Positions 10,379 through 23,532 of a DNA stretch of 64,000 nucleotides are shown one piece after another. This stretch comes from Metarhizium brunneum. Its lineage: Eukaryota > Ascomycota > Sordariomycetes > Hypocreales > Clavicipitaceae. The stretch spans positions 2,294,001 to 2,358,000 of the forward strand of contig NC_089428.1 of the NCBI RefSeq assembly GCF_013426205.1. The letters are read 5' to 3'. Every line of letters starts with the position of its first letter. The stretch's first letter is position 1. A program made the translations under genes and the position numbers. The notes beneath the pieces were generated by a model. That model was not told the DNA's origin. It made no database searches and saw nothing but the letters and a program-made list of their open reading frames with translations.

Positions 10379-13300
10379 CTATTTGAGTAGTCTACTTCTT
10401 TGCCAAGGGGTATATTCATTCGGGAAAGATGGACCTGGGGATTCTGAATCTTCATCACTAGCAAACCTGATAATAACAACCTTCCCAGACTTGCATCCCA
10501 ACACAATAGTAGATTTTAAAACCGCCCAACACGTAGGGCGATAGTCAAGTGGCAGCCAAAGCAACTTCTGTCCATTCAATTCGACCCATGAACCATCTTC
10601 TCCTACAGAGTAAGGAGTCTCTTGTGCACGTATGGAACCTTTGACTGAGTCCAAGAGACCCTGTCGCATAGGAGATATGCCCTGCAGCATCAAGGCGCCA
10701 TGATTGGTTATTAGTTGCCTGCTATCTCTTCCAAAAGATAGCACTCTGGTGAATTTCCCCAAATGGAATTCTTGCAGTAACTCGCCTGTATCGATGCGCC
10801 AAATTCCAGCAGTCCCCTTGTCATCCGTTACAGCTAGCAGTCGTGAGTCGTGAGAAAAGATCAACTCGTCAATCCTTCCACCGCAGATAGGGAAACTATG
10901 CACATATTTGCCCGTATTCAAACGTCGAATGATTATGAAATTTTCTGCTTGGTGTTTGGCTATGGCCACCAGTTGTGAATCATGCGAGAGAGCTATTGCA
11001 GGCCATATACCACCCGTCTCCAGGACGTCTTTGAGCTTGCCTGTGTCAACTCGCCATGAAAGAACCGATTCACAATCGGACGATACCAAGAGTGTCGAGT
11101 CATTCGAGAACACCAGCCGCGCAATGTTCCCGATATACCTCCTATTTTGTAATCCTTGAAGAGTGTGCATACATTGTCCTTTATCTGTGTGCCAAATCCG
11201 TATCGTTCCAGCATGGGAGCCTGAGGCTAGGAGCTTCGAATCATGAGAAAAGCATAAAGAGTCGACATACCCCTGGAGTGTGTGTATGCACTCGCCTGTT
11301 GTCACCCTCCAGATGCGTGTTGCATCGTCGGAGGCTGAAGCGAGCAGCGCAGAGTCGTGCGAGAAGACTGCGGACCCGATGAAGCCCTGATGACCCCTTA
11401 ATGCATGCGACTTGCCATTTTCTGTACTCCAAACTAGTATGATTGTGTCTTCTACAGCCTTTGTGACTATTACCCTTGAATCAGGTGAGAGTATCAACTC
11501 GTAGACTGGGCCTTTATGGTGTTTAAGGACCTGCACACGCTCGCTCAAATTTGTGTGCCAGATTCGTAGAATAGTATCCATAGAAGTATTAATCGAGAGT
11601 ATCATGGTTGAGTCATGCGAAAAAGCTACCCAACCGACGGGTTCCAGATGACCTTTGAGAATGCGCATACACTCGCCTGTATTGACGCTCCATAGTCGTA
11701 TACTGCCATCGGTAGAACCTGAGGCTAGTAGTGCAGAATCATGCGAAAACGCGAGCGAAGCAATTACGGCCTTCTTGTCCATGTCGCCTACAAGAACGTC
11801 TCTGAGCTTCCATAATTTTGCACACCAGATCTTGATTTTGCCTCCCCGCTTACCGGGACAAGCCAAAAGCCTTGCATCGTGTGAAAGAGTGACCCGACGC
11901 CTCGAAACGCTATCCCAAATCTCCAAATCACGTACGTTAACTTTTTGTATGCACTCGCCTATATCTATGCGCCACGTTCGAATCGTTTCCCTATGGACCG
12001 TTATCAATAGCAGTGAGTCGTGTGAGAAGAATGTCCTCTCTGGCCAGTCATCGCCGCACGGGAGAGTCTGAATGCATTTCCGTATCTTTACACACCAGAC
12101 TTCGATACGACGTCTACAACATAAGGCTAGGAGCTTTGCATCATGTGAGAATGATGACGGTCCGGAAGGCAGGCCTGTTTCGAAAATCTGCGTGCACTCT
12201 CCTGTACTTATGCGCCAGGCTCTTGCTGTCCCGGTCGCAGAGACTGTCAAAAGGAGCTCCCCGTCGTGTGAAAAGGACATCAACTCAATCGGTGGGCACA
12301 ACTCATTACCAAATTGGGTATTCCAAACCTGTACACATTCGCTCGTATTTACCCGCTGCACCAGAATCTTTCCATTATGCATAAGTGAAGCTACCAGGGT
12401 TGAATCGCGAGAGAAGACGGCCCTGTTTACGCCCTCAAATGTTTGCAAACATGGAGTCCAATCGCCATCTGTCTTGGGCTTCAGGGAGATCCAGCGAGGA
12501 ATTTCGTTTTCAAAAAGAGCTCGGACTTTACTTTTGCGCGGCGCAAATACAATAAGTGAGGAATATAACTGAAGCGGCGTTGAACGAATACATTCAATAT
12601 TTGCTGGCAAAAATCGCATGCCATCGTCAAGCAAGGCTAATAGAGTTGTATTATTCTGGTCCTTTATTGCAAGTTAGCTGCGTCGCATACCAGGGTTCTT
12701 ACTTGGCTTACTTGCCTTGAAGACCGATTTCAATACATTTAAAAAGTCGATACTTCCCGATACCTTGCCCAGAAGACTTAAAGCCTCCAGCCAATGGAGA
12801 AAGTGCTGAGTGAGAAATCGATACACTATTCCACTATCGGGGGCGTATGTTCCCGCTTCTTGGGTATGATGTACCCAGTATTGGCAAGCATACTGGACCT
12901 CTGAAGCAAGGCAATCATCTATTCTCCGTCGACTGATTGTAAACTGGTGCGTACCGACATCTTTTATATCGCAAATATCTTGTCGAAGGCAATCCATTAC
13001 GCGAAGGCAGTTTTTCGCAATCACACTATGGGCTTGCTTCTCATTGACCCAAAAGTCATTCCTATTCTGCTTATCAGGGTCTAGCAGGAAGTCGCGGAAG
13101 GACAGGTGCAGCAGCCTTACAGGCTTATCTTGTGACGATGGAACGCTTAAGACGGAATGCAACAGGTCTAATTTGTCATTGATGTCCGCTCTCGGGACGT
13201 CAAGGAGTGCACTTAGAGAGGAAATCGACAAGGGACTTGCGAGGTTGATAATAGATCCAATAATGAGCCGGAATTGCTCGAGCATGTTCTTTCTCTGCTT

Positions 13301-15576
13301 TTTGGAAAGCCCATTCCACAGCTGATCCAGAACAGGCAAGTATGTTGCATCTAGTTGTGACTCTTGGCTTCGTGTTTCGAAACGAAGAATTTCTTCGAGC
13401 TGTTTATCTGGATTCCCGCATCTACGGTCATTAAGGAAGCGACAAATTGTAGCAGCGAATATGAACAGCGGGACTGCCATTTTGATAAGTGTCCGGACGG
13501 TAGATTGGCCTGGCCAGTTCGTGGCCAAGCAGCGGTGATTTGATACTAAAGCATTATATTTTTCTCGGATTTCCTTGATCTCGTGATAGAGAAAAAGAGA
13601 TATATCATTCTCCACTACTGGCAGTGGGATAGTATGCAATATCAAATCGTTGTATTTGCCAGACATTTGGCTAAACGTTTGACGAGTCGATAACTCGGGG
13701 CGGCTGGTAACGAAAGTCTTCAGCCGCACGGATTGTAAACCCTCAGTGCGAGAAAAGAGAAAGATAAGAAGCTCAATATCATCAGCTGAATCACACTCAT
13801 CTAGGGCGTCGATGACGATGACAATAGGGTCGGAGTTCTTCCCAACGTGCTGTGAATTTGCTTGTAGAGGTTTCAGGATAAGTTCCTGGAACTGCTCTCG
13901 TAATGCCTTGTGAACAATCCTGGAGTCATTCTCAAGAGCTTTCGCAACCTGAGGGGATATGGCTGGGTATCTTTCTGCCACTTGAGCTGCAATTGTCGTA
14001 ATAACCTTCGATGAATTGCCCCGATCACCTTCGCCTCTTTTGAAGAAGAAGCTAGCGCCAAGAATACCTTTCGCGGCGAATAACCTGGCAATAGTGCGTG
14101 CTATGGTAGACTTGCCGGTACCTGCCATACCACTCAGCCAGAATATCTGCTGTGTGCCTGATGAAACAGCCCATGTGTCTATATTTTGCAGAACATCGAC
14201 CCGTGTATCTTTCAGACAAGTACTGTTGTGTTCCTCGGCATGCGAGTCAAAGGCAGCATCTTCAACAACGGGGAGTCTATCAAGCAACTGCTTTTGATTG
14301 CTTTCATGGACATCGTCTCTTTGATAAATATTAGGTAATGTTTCATTTCTATAGAACCTCGTGTTATTTTCCTTACAAAGCCATTTTGACATTTTCGTTT
14401 GTTTGCCTCGAACAGGACTCGATATTTTTCACACTACCATCGACTTCAGGTCCATTAGCAGCGACTATTTTCAATTTTCAGGATAGACCAACTTGAACTA
14501 AGCAATTCAATAGCTCGCTGTGTTGCGTTGAGCTGCGCAGTTGGAACGTAGCCGAGCAACTCCTTTGCAAACGCAGCCGCCGTCGCAGCAGCATATCTCT
14601 GCCACCGGTCGTTCTTGTGCGAGTCAGCGTAGTCGCAAATGCCTCGTATCACAAGGCAGGGAAAGCTATCCATGAGACCGGCAGCTTCCATCTCAAAGCA
14701 CATGCAGCCCTGCCCAATAACCTCGGAAATTTCATCCCTGAAAACAGCATCTTTGACTACTGTATTCCCTGAAGCAATAAGCCCGTAGTGAATTCTCGGG
14801 TCAGCATCTTCTCTTTCAACGCGCTTAATCTCCTGAGATTGGTCGCAATCTTTGCACGTGCTGCCTGGAACATGATTATAAGTGGACTGAAACAACCGGT
14901 CATGCTCAAATCCTTGATGGACGTATCCTGGGCTGTCGTTCGTCCCATTCTTCATCCTAGGGGTTGACTTCCAGAGTTCGTCGAGCAAACGGGGAATGTC
15001 CGATCCATGCATTTCATGTTGTGCTTTCAGGTGAGATAACGCATAGAGGAGCACAGCAGGGGGCTTATTCAACATTCCTTTACGCTGCCATGCCGGCCCT
15101 CGCAGTGCTTTGCCATGATCATACTGGACGACCCCTCCGTATTTTCCTTCAGGTTTGCCGACGACGATGTCCCCAAGCCGGATATCCTGTCCTTTGTGAG
15201 GTTGAGCTACGCCACCACCGATTCCCACTAGAAGACCGATTCGGATCTGAGGGAGAGACGAGAGGAGTTTCGAGGTCGTAGTCGCAGCAGCAGCGGTCCC
15301 GTCAGTACCTTCAGGAAGTGAGACAATGACGATATTGTGCTTGCCCATTCGACCCCAGGTATATGAATTCTGGTCTGAAGCGTTCTGCTCAAACCTTTCT
15401 GGCGACTCGTGGAAATCGTCTAGGAACGCAGTAGCCGCCGCACGTTCTATGTGAAGAGCAGTTATCCACCCTATGGTGTAAAGTTCTGAGCTCTCGAGTC
15501 TCATTTTCAAATGAATCTCGGTAAGATTTACTCCGGGAAAGAATAGAGGAGTTGAAGTTGGATGTGACCGCGACAT
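10379..15576 (-). CDS. NLR: PNP_UDP-NACHT-WD40 protein
   Basis: Three consecutive minus-strand blocks make one NLR of about 1,690 residues. Block 1 (15576-14455, ATG at 15576) is a nucleoside-phosphorylase-like PNP_UDP domain with YTIGWITALHIE, VGIGGGVAQP and CFEMEAAGLM. Block 2 (14392-12674) has the fungal linker DRLPVVEDAAFDSHAEEHN, Walker A GMAGTGKST and Walker B VIVIDALDECD. Block 3 (12634-10379) has 14 WD-like repeats with a recurring FSHDS core. Blocks 2 and 3 share a frame split by one TAA; an intron at 12637-12690 (54 nt, GTATGC, CTAAC, TTAG) removes it in phase. Blocks 1 and 2 need an intron of length 2 mod 3; 71- and 86-nt candidates with weak sites exist near 14400-14490, so this junction is unsettled. 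PNP_UDP-NACHT-WD40 proteins belong to the fungal NLR repertoire for non-self sensing; the N-terminal domain is the likely effector. Separate genes or partial decay at the first junction remain possible. Confidence 0.8.
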
Positions 15577-17589
15577 CTCTCTCCTTGGAGAAGGAAAAAG
15601 TGAGGGGAATGAGATTTGAGGCCTCCCAGGCCAGAGATAGCTGCAATGATAGGATTGGTCGCAATGTTGCTGCCGAAAGTTCCTTTGGGGTTACACTTAA
15701 TGTGCCAAAACAGGTTTTGAAACCTTGTCCGCCTTCATTGGGCATCAACAAGGCTCCAAGTCAGACATAAGGTCTTGGAACATTAGAAGCTTGGTCTCGT
15801 GCAACGAATCCTGGATTCTCATCAGTCGTCTTGTCAAAATTGTGCTGCGGTATACATTTCGCATTTCTATTGTACATTACTTGACGACTTCCTTTGTAGA
15901 TTGTGAGCATTTGAATGCTAGAACTAACACATTCGCTATAAGCAGGGCATTTTCTAGCATAGCAAATGAGGCGGGAGTGCTTCATCATCGTACTAGGTTC
16001 ACTCCCTGCGGCCTTGTTGCAGGTTGAAGAAGGGCCGGATATTCATACCCCGTCACATTACATCCCTGCTCTTGAAACTGCTTCTTCCTCGCAAATATCG
16101 GCCGGGCTCAGCAATTCGCATTTCTGCAGGCAGGCAGCCACCAGAAACCCAGTCTCGCCAAAGTCGTTTAGACAGCATCATGAAGTGTACAGCTTTGGTG
16201 GGGATCATGTTAGCATACTACAAGATCATAGCCCTACTGTCGTCATCGCAACAACTTCTCAAAGAACTTTTTCAAGGTAAAGGAACATCACAAACCATAC
16301 AATGTCGGCGGGTTGGGCTATCATGAGGTGACCGTTAGGCAATCATCAGGCGAGAGATTTGGGATGCCCATGAGTTGAACTGACTGCGGTTGCCGATATA
16401 AAGGCCGCGCTGGCCATTGTTGAGGCAATTTTTCTATAGGCTCAGCGGCACTCAACGTAGTAAGAAGACTTGAGCGGTGGCGAACACGGCATGAAGCTGC
16501 ATCATGGTGTCAGTAGGCCACCACTCGGAACAAAGATAAGACTACATGCCCTCGTCACGCCAACTAATATGAGGGGAGACTCAAGTTTTCAAACCCCGCA
16601 CAGCCGCCAGACTATAAAAATAAATCCTGTGTGACGTCAAGATGAGAAAAGAGGCAAGTCGCTATCACCCCGTGCGTCGCTTCACTGGCCAAAGCATCGT
16701 GTCCGGTGATGGGCACCCAAGGTTAGAACTGGACCTGTCCCTTGCATGTACGACTATAGCGTCAATAACGACATCTTTGACATAGAATGTGGCTAGAGAA
16801 GCTTCTGTCAAAAGAAGTTTCGGGTAGTGTGCACTTCAGTGCCACTACGGAGTATGTTCGTTGGCATTCCTAAGGGCAACACTTCGACAGAGAATTTGCA
16901 TCTTGTTGTCTTCATTTTCGGTGAGCGCACAATGGCCATGTTTACCAGACAGGTCACCTGTACTCCATATGAGAAGTATGTCCCCCTCGATGGACTGAAT
17001 TTGGGTTGCAATTAGGACGTGGAAGCAGCCGAGTGGTCGATGCAACATGCTGGACCCCGGCCAAATGACTGCAGTGTTGCCGCTCATACCTACCTACTGG
17101 TTTTGTCTACGCCGACTGCAAGGAAGAAGTTGCCCAAAGGCCGTCATAAGAAGATTCACTTATCTGTGATGAGGGTGAGGTGTGAAAAGGGCTCAGTGAG
17201 AGCTTGGAGTAATGACTCAATTCATTTCATAGCAGTCTTTGGTCTTAAAAGCCCTTGGATGGTCTCAAACCCCAGTTGACCAAGGAGGATTATTTATATA
17301 AGTCGGTAAGAGCCTTGTACTCTAGGTCTCGTGACTGTAGCCATCGCGTAACCGCGTGACATGAGGATAGACAAGCGAGGAAGAGTAGAGCATCTTTACA
17401 GGTCCGGCCAAAAGTGGCGAGGACCGCACACGAAAATAATATTTATATCTTACTACAGCTATTTAGAAGACTATATAGTTTAGCCACGACAGCTAAGAAG
17501 TCAAATTATTACAACACTTGACTACAAAGCCTTGAATAGAAGCCATTGGCCTTACTGCCTTGTCCAAGCGTTGGCCTGCGGCGCTGCTT
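15577..17589. other. Gene-free spacer
   Basis: No supported gene. It holds the NLR promoter side and the 3' side of the I9-MACPF gene. One TACGGAGTA motif occurs at 16846-16854. Short ORFs around 16800-17090 on both strands have no recognisable family. Confidence 0.4.
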
Positions 17590-20547
17590 CTAATTCGCCG
17601 GCACTATGAATTCGGGCTGATGTTTCGAAGATGGGTCTCGTTTGCCGTCATGTGCCCACAGGAGATACATGGCATGGTACGCATCCCCACGGCCATCGTT
17701 GATATTGGTTGTTTTGCCCACGAAGCCGTGAGACGTCTCCGAGAGGAATTCCTCAAGGTTCTCGCCTCCCCGATGGAGCGCCAAGCGCCGGATCTTTTCC
17801 TTGGACATGTCCTTTTCGCATTTGAGATAACGGTTGGGGCCTGGTGCGTTCCTTGTCAGGTCTTTGAGCCCGGCGCCTTCCGAGCCAAAGACGACCTTGA
17901 AGGAGGTGCATGCGTCGTCGCGGCGTGTAGTGTAGATTGGAACAAGCCAGACAAATCTGCCCAGAGCGTATTTAGCCTTTGTATCAAATAGCGGGTCATT
18001 TTCTCGGTTGTAACTCACTCTCCGCCAAAGTCGTGATTAATATCCTCGGGTTGGTGGTTGATGTCGATGACGCGATTCGCCGGCGGTTTGTCACCATATT
18101 GCACCTATTATACTTTAGTAAATGGAGGCATGCGTTGTGAGCAGAATAGTGCTTACCTCTATGCCAGATATGTAAAAGTCTTGGGCTATAGCCGACGCGT
18201 ACTTGTCGTAGAACTCGGCTCTGAATGTTTGGATAAGTTCCTTTCCTAGACTCAGTGCATTCTGCGGCTGCTCTACAATAGAGTCGACCTAACATGAGGT
18301 ATGTCAGTGCTTGGTTTGCGGCTATGACTTGTTATGTGGTTTGGAAATACCCATTTCCTGCTTAGTTCCACCATCTCGATCTCAGCGAACTCGACTTCGT
18401 CTTTGAACTCAGCGTCCAGCGTTTCGACTATGCCAGAGGGTTAGAGAATTGAAAGCGTTGTAGTTGACCAACTACACAGGGGATCTTACGTCGAACAATA
18501 TACTGTGTCATTTCCGAAATTCGAACAAGCTCCTTCAGAATCTTGTACGACTGAATCCCGAGTTAGTCTAGATACGTGGATGGATTGTGCGATACAACTT
18601 ACGACGCGGTGCGCGGTGCGGTAGTCAAGAACTTTTTGGTCCGAAGGGAAGCCGACAGCGTTTCTGTACTCGTCGAGAAGGGGCCTATTAAACGTGTTAT
18701 TATCCAAGCCCTCCATATCGACTTGCTCTTCTCTTACCGGTACTCGTAGTTGTGTTGGCAGGCGTTATTTATAAACTGGTCCGCCCACATCTTGACCTGC
18801 TTGAACGATCCCTCCGCAGAGGCTGATTCAACTTTATCAGGAGATCCCGACTTGGCCATGACTTTTCCCATGTCTCCCTGGTAAAATAGCGATATCTCTA
18901 CATCAGCGTGCTTGCTCACCTCTTCCATGCTCTTCTTGACTGATGCACTGATATCTCCGGTAACTCCCCAGAACTTCAGTGAAGCCTCGGCACTGGACAC
19001 AGGAATATTAGTTCCATTTATGTAGATTTTAGTCGGCTGATACATGGCAAGAACTTACTGTACTTTCAGGTCGTCTTTGCTAGTGGATCCTTTCGAGTTG
19101 AATGATAACCGGGCAATCATCTTGCCACCGGTATGGAAACCTGATCAATTAGTATTTACTGAATTCCAAACTTAGCATCTAGGAAATAGGGATATTTACC
19201 ATGGATCCATCTGTCGCCAAAGTCGCGAGCAAACGTGGACGCACTGTACTTGGCCTTATTGAACTCAAATCCAGTGGGCAAATCTACCTGTCTCTGAATG
19301 TCGATAATGGCAATATATGTCAAGCCTTCTTTGGAGAGCTAGAATGATCGTTAGTTTACTCTCTTTTGAGGGTTATACAAATCCTACCTCTGCCTGATTC
19401 AGGTAACTGCCAGATACAGACGCACTCTGTCCCCAACCAGATACTGTTGCAGCGCCGCTGACGTCCAGAGCCTTGAGATACGAACTGCAACGATTCATAT
19501 TAGTTTTGAACCTTTAAAAAGTTATATTGATCAGACATACTCAAAGCTTTCTGTAAGCTTGTAATAGGCCGTCAGACTGCCCGTGCAATCCTGTTGATCT
19601 TCAGTAGCTCGGGTGTGTATTACGTTGAGCGCAGTAGCGTTTTGTTCATTTTCCAAGTCGTCAAGAACACCGTTCATAATCTCGTCTGGATCAGGCGGGG
19701 CAAAGTATGATGTTACGTTCACATTGGTCAAGTTTGCGCTGGGCGCGGTGAAGTTGAACCTCATGCTTGTGGTTTGGTTAACCAGTACTTCAGCCAGGGC
19801 AGCGGGTACATCTCTCTTCTTTTCACCGGGAAGAAGGACGGCGTCAGGGATTACTCCCTTGTCCAGAAACGTGTTGTACCTGATTCGCGGTTAGGATCAA
19901 TGTCTACATCTTTGACCGAACTGGCATTAATAGGAGCCGCTTACCCCTGTCCCATAGACAACAGGCCCGGGCCCTTTTTCTGGTTATTGCTGCCGCCATC
20001 CTTAGGTGTCGTGTCTTCTTCTACCTCCTCTCGTTTACTGGGCTCGACGGTAATCATCCGATCCTCCTCTACGAAGGCAACCTAGTTAAAAATGTTAGCG
20101 TCCAACACATGGCTCTATAAAGACGTTTATAGAGAAGGCGGCACTTACATGCTCGTCTCGCTTAATATCTTCAAGCACATCTGGTGGAAAGCTGCCTGAG
20201 TAGCCGTGAAACCCAATGGAAGTCCCACGGTACTCATGTTTAACACCACTTGCTCCGTTTACTTGGTTCTCGCTGCTGCCGCTCTCTATGCTTCGCTTCT
20301 GGATAGACGATTTAACCCGTTCAAGATGTTCATCGAGATGTTTCTCTTCGAGACCACTCTTTAGAACCACTATATGGCTGTGAAACAGTTAGCATCTGAA
20401 TTCGTGATCGGCAGTCATGTTCTCAAGGGGAAGCTAATTTTCTTACCCCAGGGCCGGGACCGCGCCGTCTCCAGAGGAAGCCGGCTCTGCTGCTGCTCCT
20501 CTGAGTAGAGCAGACACGAGGATAAGAGACCAGTGCATACGCGTCAT
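17590..20547 (-). CDS. Secreted I9-propeptide/MACPF-like protein, intron-rich
   Basis: Fourteen exons join in phase to about 727 codons: 20547-20447, 20377-20149, 20081-19945, 19879-19541, 19484-19388, 19338-19200, 19140-19059, 18992-18738, 18684-18603, 18550-18490, 18427-18351, 18288-18157, 18104-18019, 17956-17590. Introns are 49-69 nt with GT...AG ends. Exon 1 encodes a signal peptide (MTRMHWSLILVSALL). Exons 2-3 resemble the subtilisin-propeptide inhibitor I9 fold (HIVVLKSGLEEKHLDEH, HEYRG, GFHGYSG, then VAFVEED). Instead of a protease, a MACPF-like region follows: GQGYNTF at the exon 3/4 junction and GDRWIHGFHTGG at exon 6/7, matching the YGTHY...GG signature of MACPF pore-formers. The C-terminal third is helical-looking and unassigned. 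MACPF assignment is by motif only. Both termini look complete. Such an intron density is unlike every neighbour. Toxicity or target cannot be told from sequence. Confidence 0.6.
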
Positions 20548-23532
20548 TGTGCTTTTTAGCAGAGTTGCGCTGCGAGGTCAAACTAGATAGCGGTCGGGGA
20601 AGTCCTCGAGTAAGTGAAGGAAGAAGCACTCAAGTGACAGGAACTGCGTTCTTATAGACAACGCAGCTGGTATAACAGGATGCAATACTAAACGTATGCC
20701 TCTTACTTGCGCTGCGAGAAATATTGACTACGGAAATCGCCGAGTCTCTTGCAGCACAGTGTTATAGCAAATATAAGTCAAGTCTTCGTGTACACCCATG
20801 TTTTGTTGGACATGGTGCCACTACTGCTCTTAATCGCCGCGGTATTGCTATATGTCCACAACGATTACACAGGGTGAGGGTACAGAGGTCCTATATAACA
20901 GTGCTTGCCGAGGTGAAGTATTTCCCCTTTTGTGGCTCCCTCGATTGTGGCATTATTAACATTCGTCCTTCATATCTCACTCGGAGAAATTTTCAAGCCA
21001 TCAGGACACTGCCTCTTATGCTCGAACTTCTGATTGGTGTGCCTACGAATATCTCGCCGTACCAAGTAGAATGTTGGGGAAGGGGTTAGGGGGTGTCAAT
21101 GATCCGACTGACCAGGATAATCTAGCATTGCGTGCGGTGGCAACAAAATAACACGGCATTTTATGGCACGCGATTATTCCCACTTATATCATGGGGCATC
21201 GGCATTGTAATATCTCCTGTAATGCCAGATACATTGCCAGCATGGCAATTTAAGTGGTGTAACTAGTATCATCGGCTTTGCATTGTAGTAGCCGCCGTGT
21301 GTGTGGGCTACCCTGGGAGCTCGGCTTATGCTATTAGGCTTTTCCCAACATGACTGAAGAACCCATGAGTCAAGTTTAACACTACGTATTCGAGGTTGAA
21401 AAGGAGCTCTACAACCCAATCCTTGAACTCTGTACTGAACTACTGGAAAGCTGGTGGGACCCCACGGCGCCACAGGGCCCATGAATAGCCCGGGCGACGG
21501 CAAGCTCCGGAATTCAGATAACATTGAGCTGATGATGTCTTGTTGGCGAACTGATTACCGACCCCTGTTGTGGCGGTGCCGTTAGCCTTTTATGCGTGGC
21601 CTGACAAGACGAGGGGACTGTAGACAACCAGCAAAGCTCTACAAGGTAAGAATACTTGATCTAGAAGGGAGTAATCACTTTTTAGTTGAAAAAAATAAAG
21701 TCATCAGAGTGGCTTTGAGTGCGTGTTGGTTTACTTTGCTTAATTCTTGTAGAGTAACCATATCAATTTGTGCCTATAGATCGCACAAAACAGTGGACTG
21801 GCCCTTGCTGGAAATTGTCTGGTCCTGGTCTAGCTACATCTTTGACCTCTTGTTGTAGTTGGAAGCTAGTCATCAATAGGGCATTTTTCGTTATGCAATA
21901 ATTCCATCAATACGGCTAATGTTTGATATGCAGCCAAGGGTAGTTCCGCCGATTCCATTAACAGTTACTCTAAGTAAACTCCCTATGAGATGACGCATGT
22001 AGACTAATAACTTGGGGGTCGGATTGCAATTCATGCATCGTTATTTGCTGTGATGCGAGCCGGCTAATACCCACAAAAGGATCGAGCTCTGTTAGCACGG
22101 CTGATCATACTGCCGATCAGACTACACGCCCCTGGCAAGGTAAGAGCGATGCTGATTCATATTTATTATGCAGGATGGCTGAGGTTCTGCGATTCTCGCG
22201 CTTTGACCCTCTATATATTACGCATAAAGGGACTGAATGTTGAGGGTAGCAAGACGACCAAAGACACACTGGCGCCGCACTTTCAATGCGGGCTTCTCGC
22301 CTACTTCTTGGCAAACGTCAAATTTCGCCTACTTCAAGCTATCAGTCACTATCTTTCAAGCCCTGGAAATGTTCATAGAGACATGATTTTCTAGGGGCCA
22401 GAGCCAACCAGGGAATAACGGTTAAATGGTACCTAAAGTCCGTCTATATACTACGATATGATGCTTATAATTCAGGCCCTAAATATTTCGTGTGGCGTTA
22501 TATAGCCGGAGGGTTAAAGCCAATACGAGATGATTAATACAATGATCGTGTGGGGGTAAAGAGTACCTGATAATACGATAAAATCTCTTATTAATACGAG
22601 TCACCATTACAAGAGCCACTACTCCCTTTTCATCTAACCTATATTATAGTCTATAACCATTTATCTTAATACCTGTCAGCGACCAACTGGACGAATCACT
22701 TAACGGATGCAAAGTCTCGTGGTAGCACGTAAGTCCCTGCAGACAGTCCCCATAAACTCCCCTGTCGTCAGGTCACTCATGGTTAAACTTACAGGGGCTG
22801 TATTATACATATAAACTATTTTTTTAGCTTAATGTCAATCGTAATACCTATCAATTGTACTTGTTTTGTTCACAACATTACTTTGTGCCTAGCTAGTTGT
22901 TGCAAGAACGCACGACGTTAGTAGAGTCAAACAAGGGGGACCCTGGCCCTCATGTTGCTCTTTGCGCATACCATACTCCCCAACTAGCCTTGGAGATTCA
23001 AATTTTAGGTTGGAGGCAGGTTTACTTGCACCTTGAGTAGCCCCTTATACCGTTTGATACGAGCTGCATCGGGAAGACCGGCTGGGAGGAGCTCCTCCAC
23101 GGAGGAAGGGATTCCGTATGTCCTATTGCCGCAACTTAACCTGGAGCAATAAGAACCGGTCATTAATTTAAAACCCGTTTGCCCCCATGTCCCACAATGC
23201 GCGGTGACCGCGGCCATTGTTTGGAATCATGGAGTGTACCCACCCCTATTCCCAGTCGCATTGCGCATAATGGCCGGGAACATTGTGCGCTATCGCGCGA
23301 TGCATTGTGTTAACTCATATGGCGGCAACCTCCGTCTGTGGCTTATGAATGTGAAGAACAACTTCGTTTAAATGAAGTCCAAAGTGGCACTATCCTCTAG
23401 CAACACGCGAGTAGCTCGGTTACAACGGCAACCCTCATATAAAACGTCGTATAAGCGGCCGGATTGCAGTGAAAAGGACGACTTGAAAACCTGCAATTGC
23501 GATCTATTGTCCACGGAAACCTTGATTCCAAG
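20548..23532. other. AT-rich spacer between I9-MACPF gene and subtilisin gene
   Basis: About 3 kb between two divergently transcribed secreted-protein genes. No supported ORF; a 111-codon minus-strand ORF at 21189-21524 has no recognisable features. Stretches at 22400-22920 are AT-rich with many TATA-like words, consistent with degraded DNA. The promoters of both flanking genes must lie here. Confidence 0.45.

Noticed and set aside
10908..12572. Several plus-strand ORFs of 80-170 codons opposite the WD40 region
   Set aside because: Antisense shadows of the repetitive WD40 coding sequence.
21189..21524. 111-codon minus-strand ORF in the spacer between the I9-MACPF and subtilisin genes
   Set aside because: ATG start but no recognisable features, and the surrounding DNA is degenerate.
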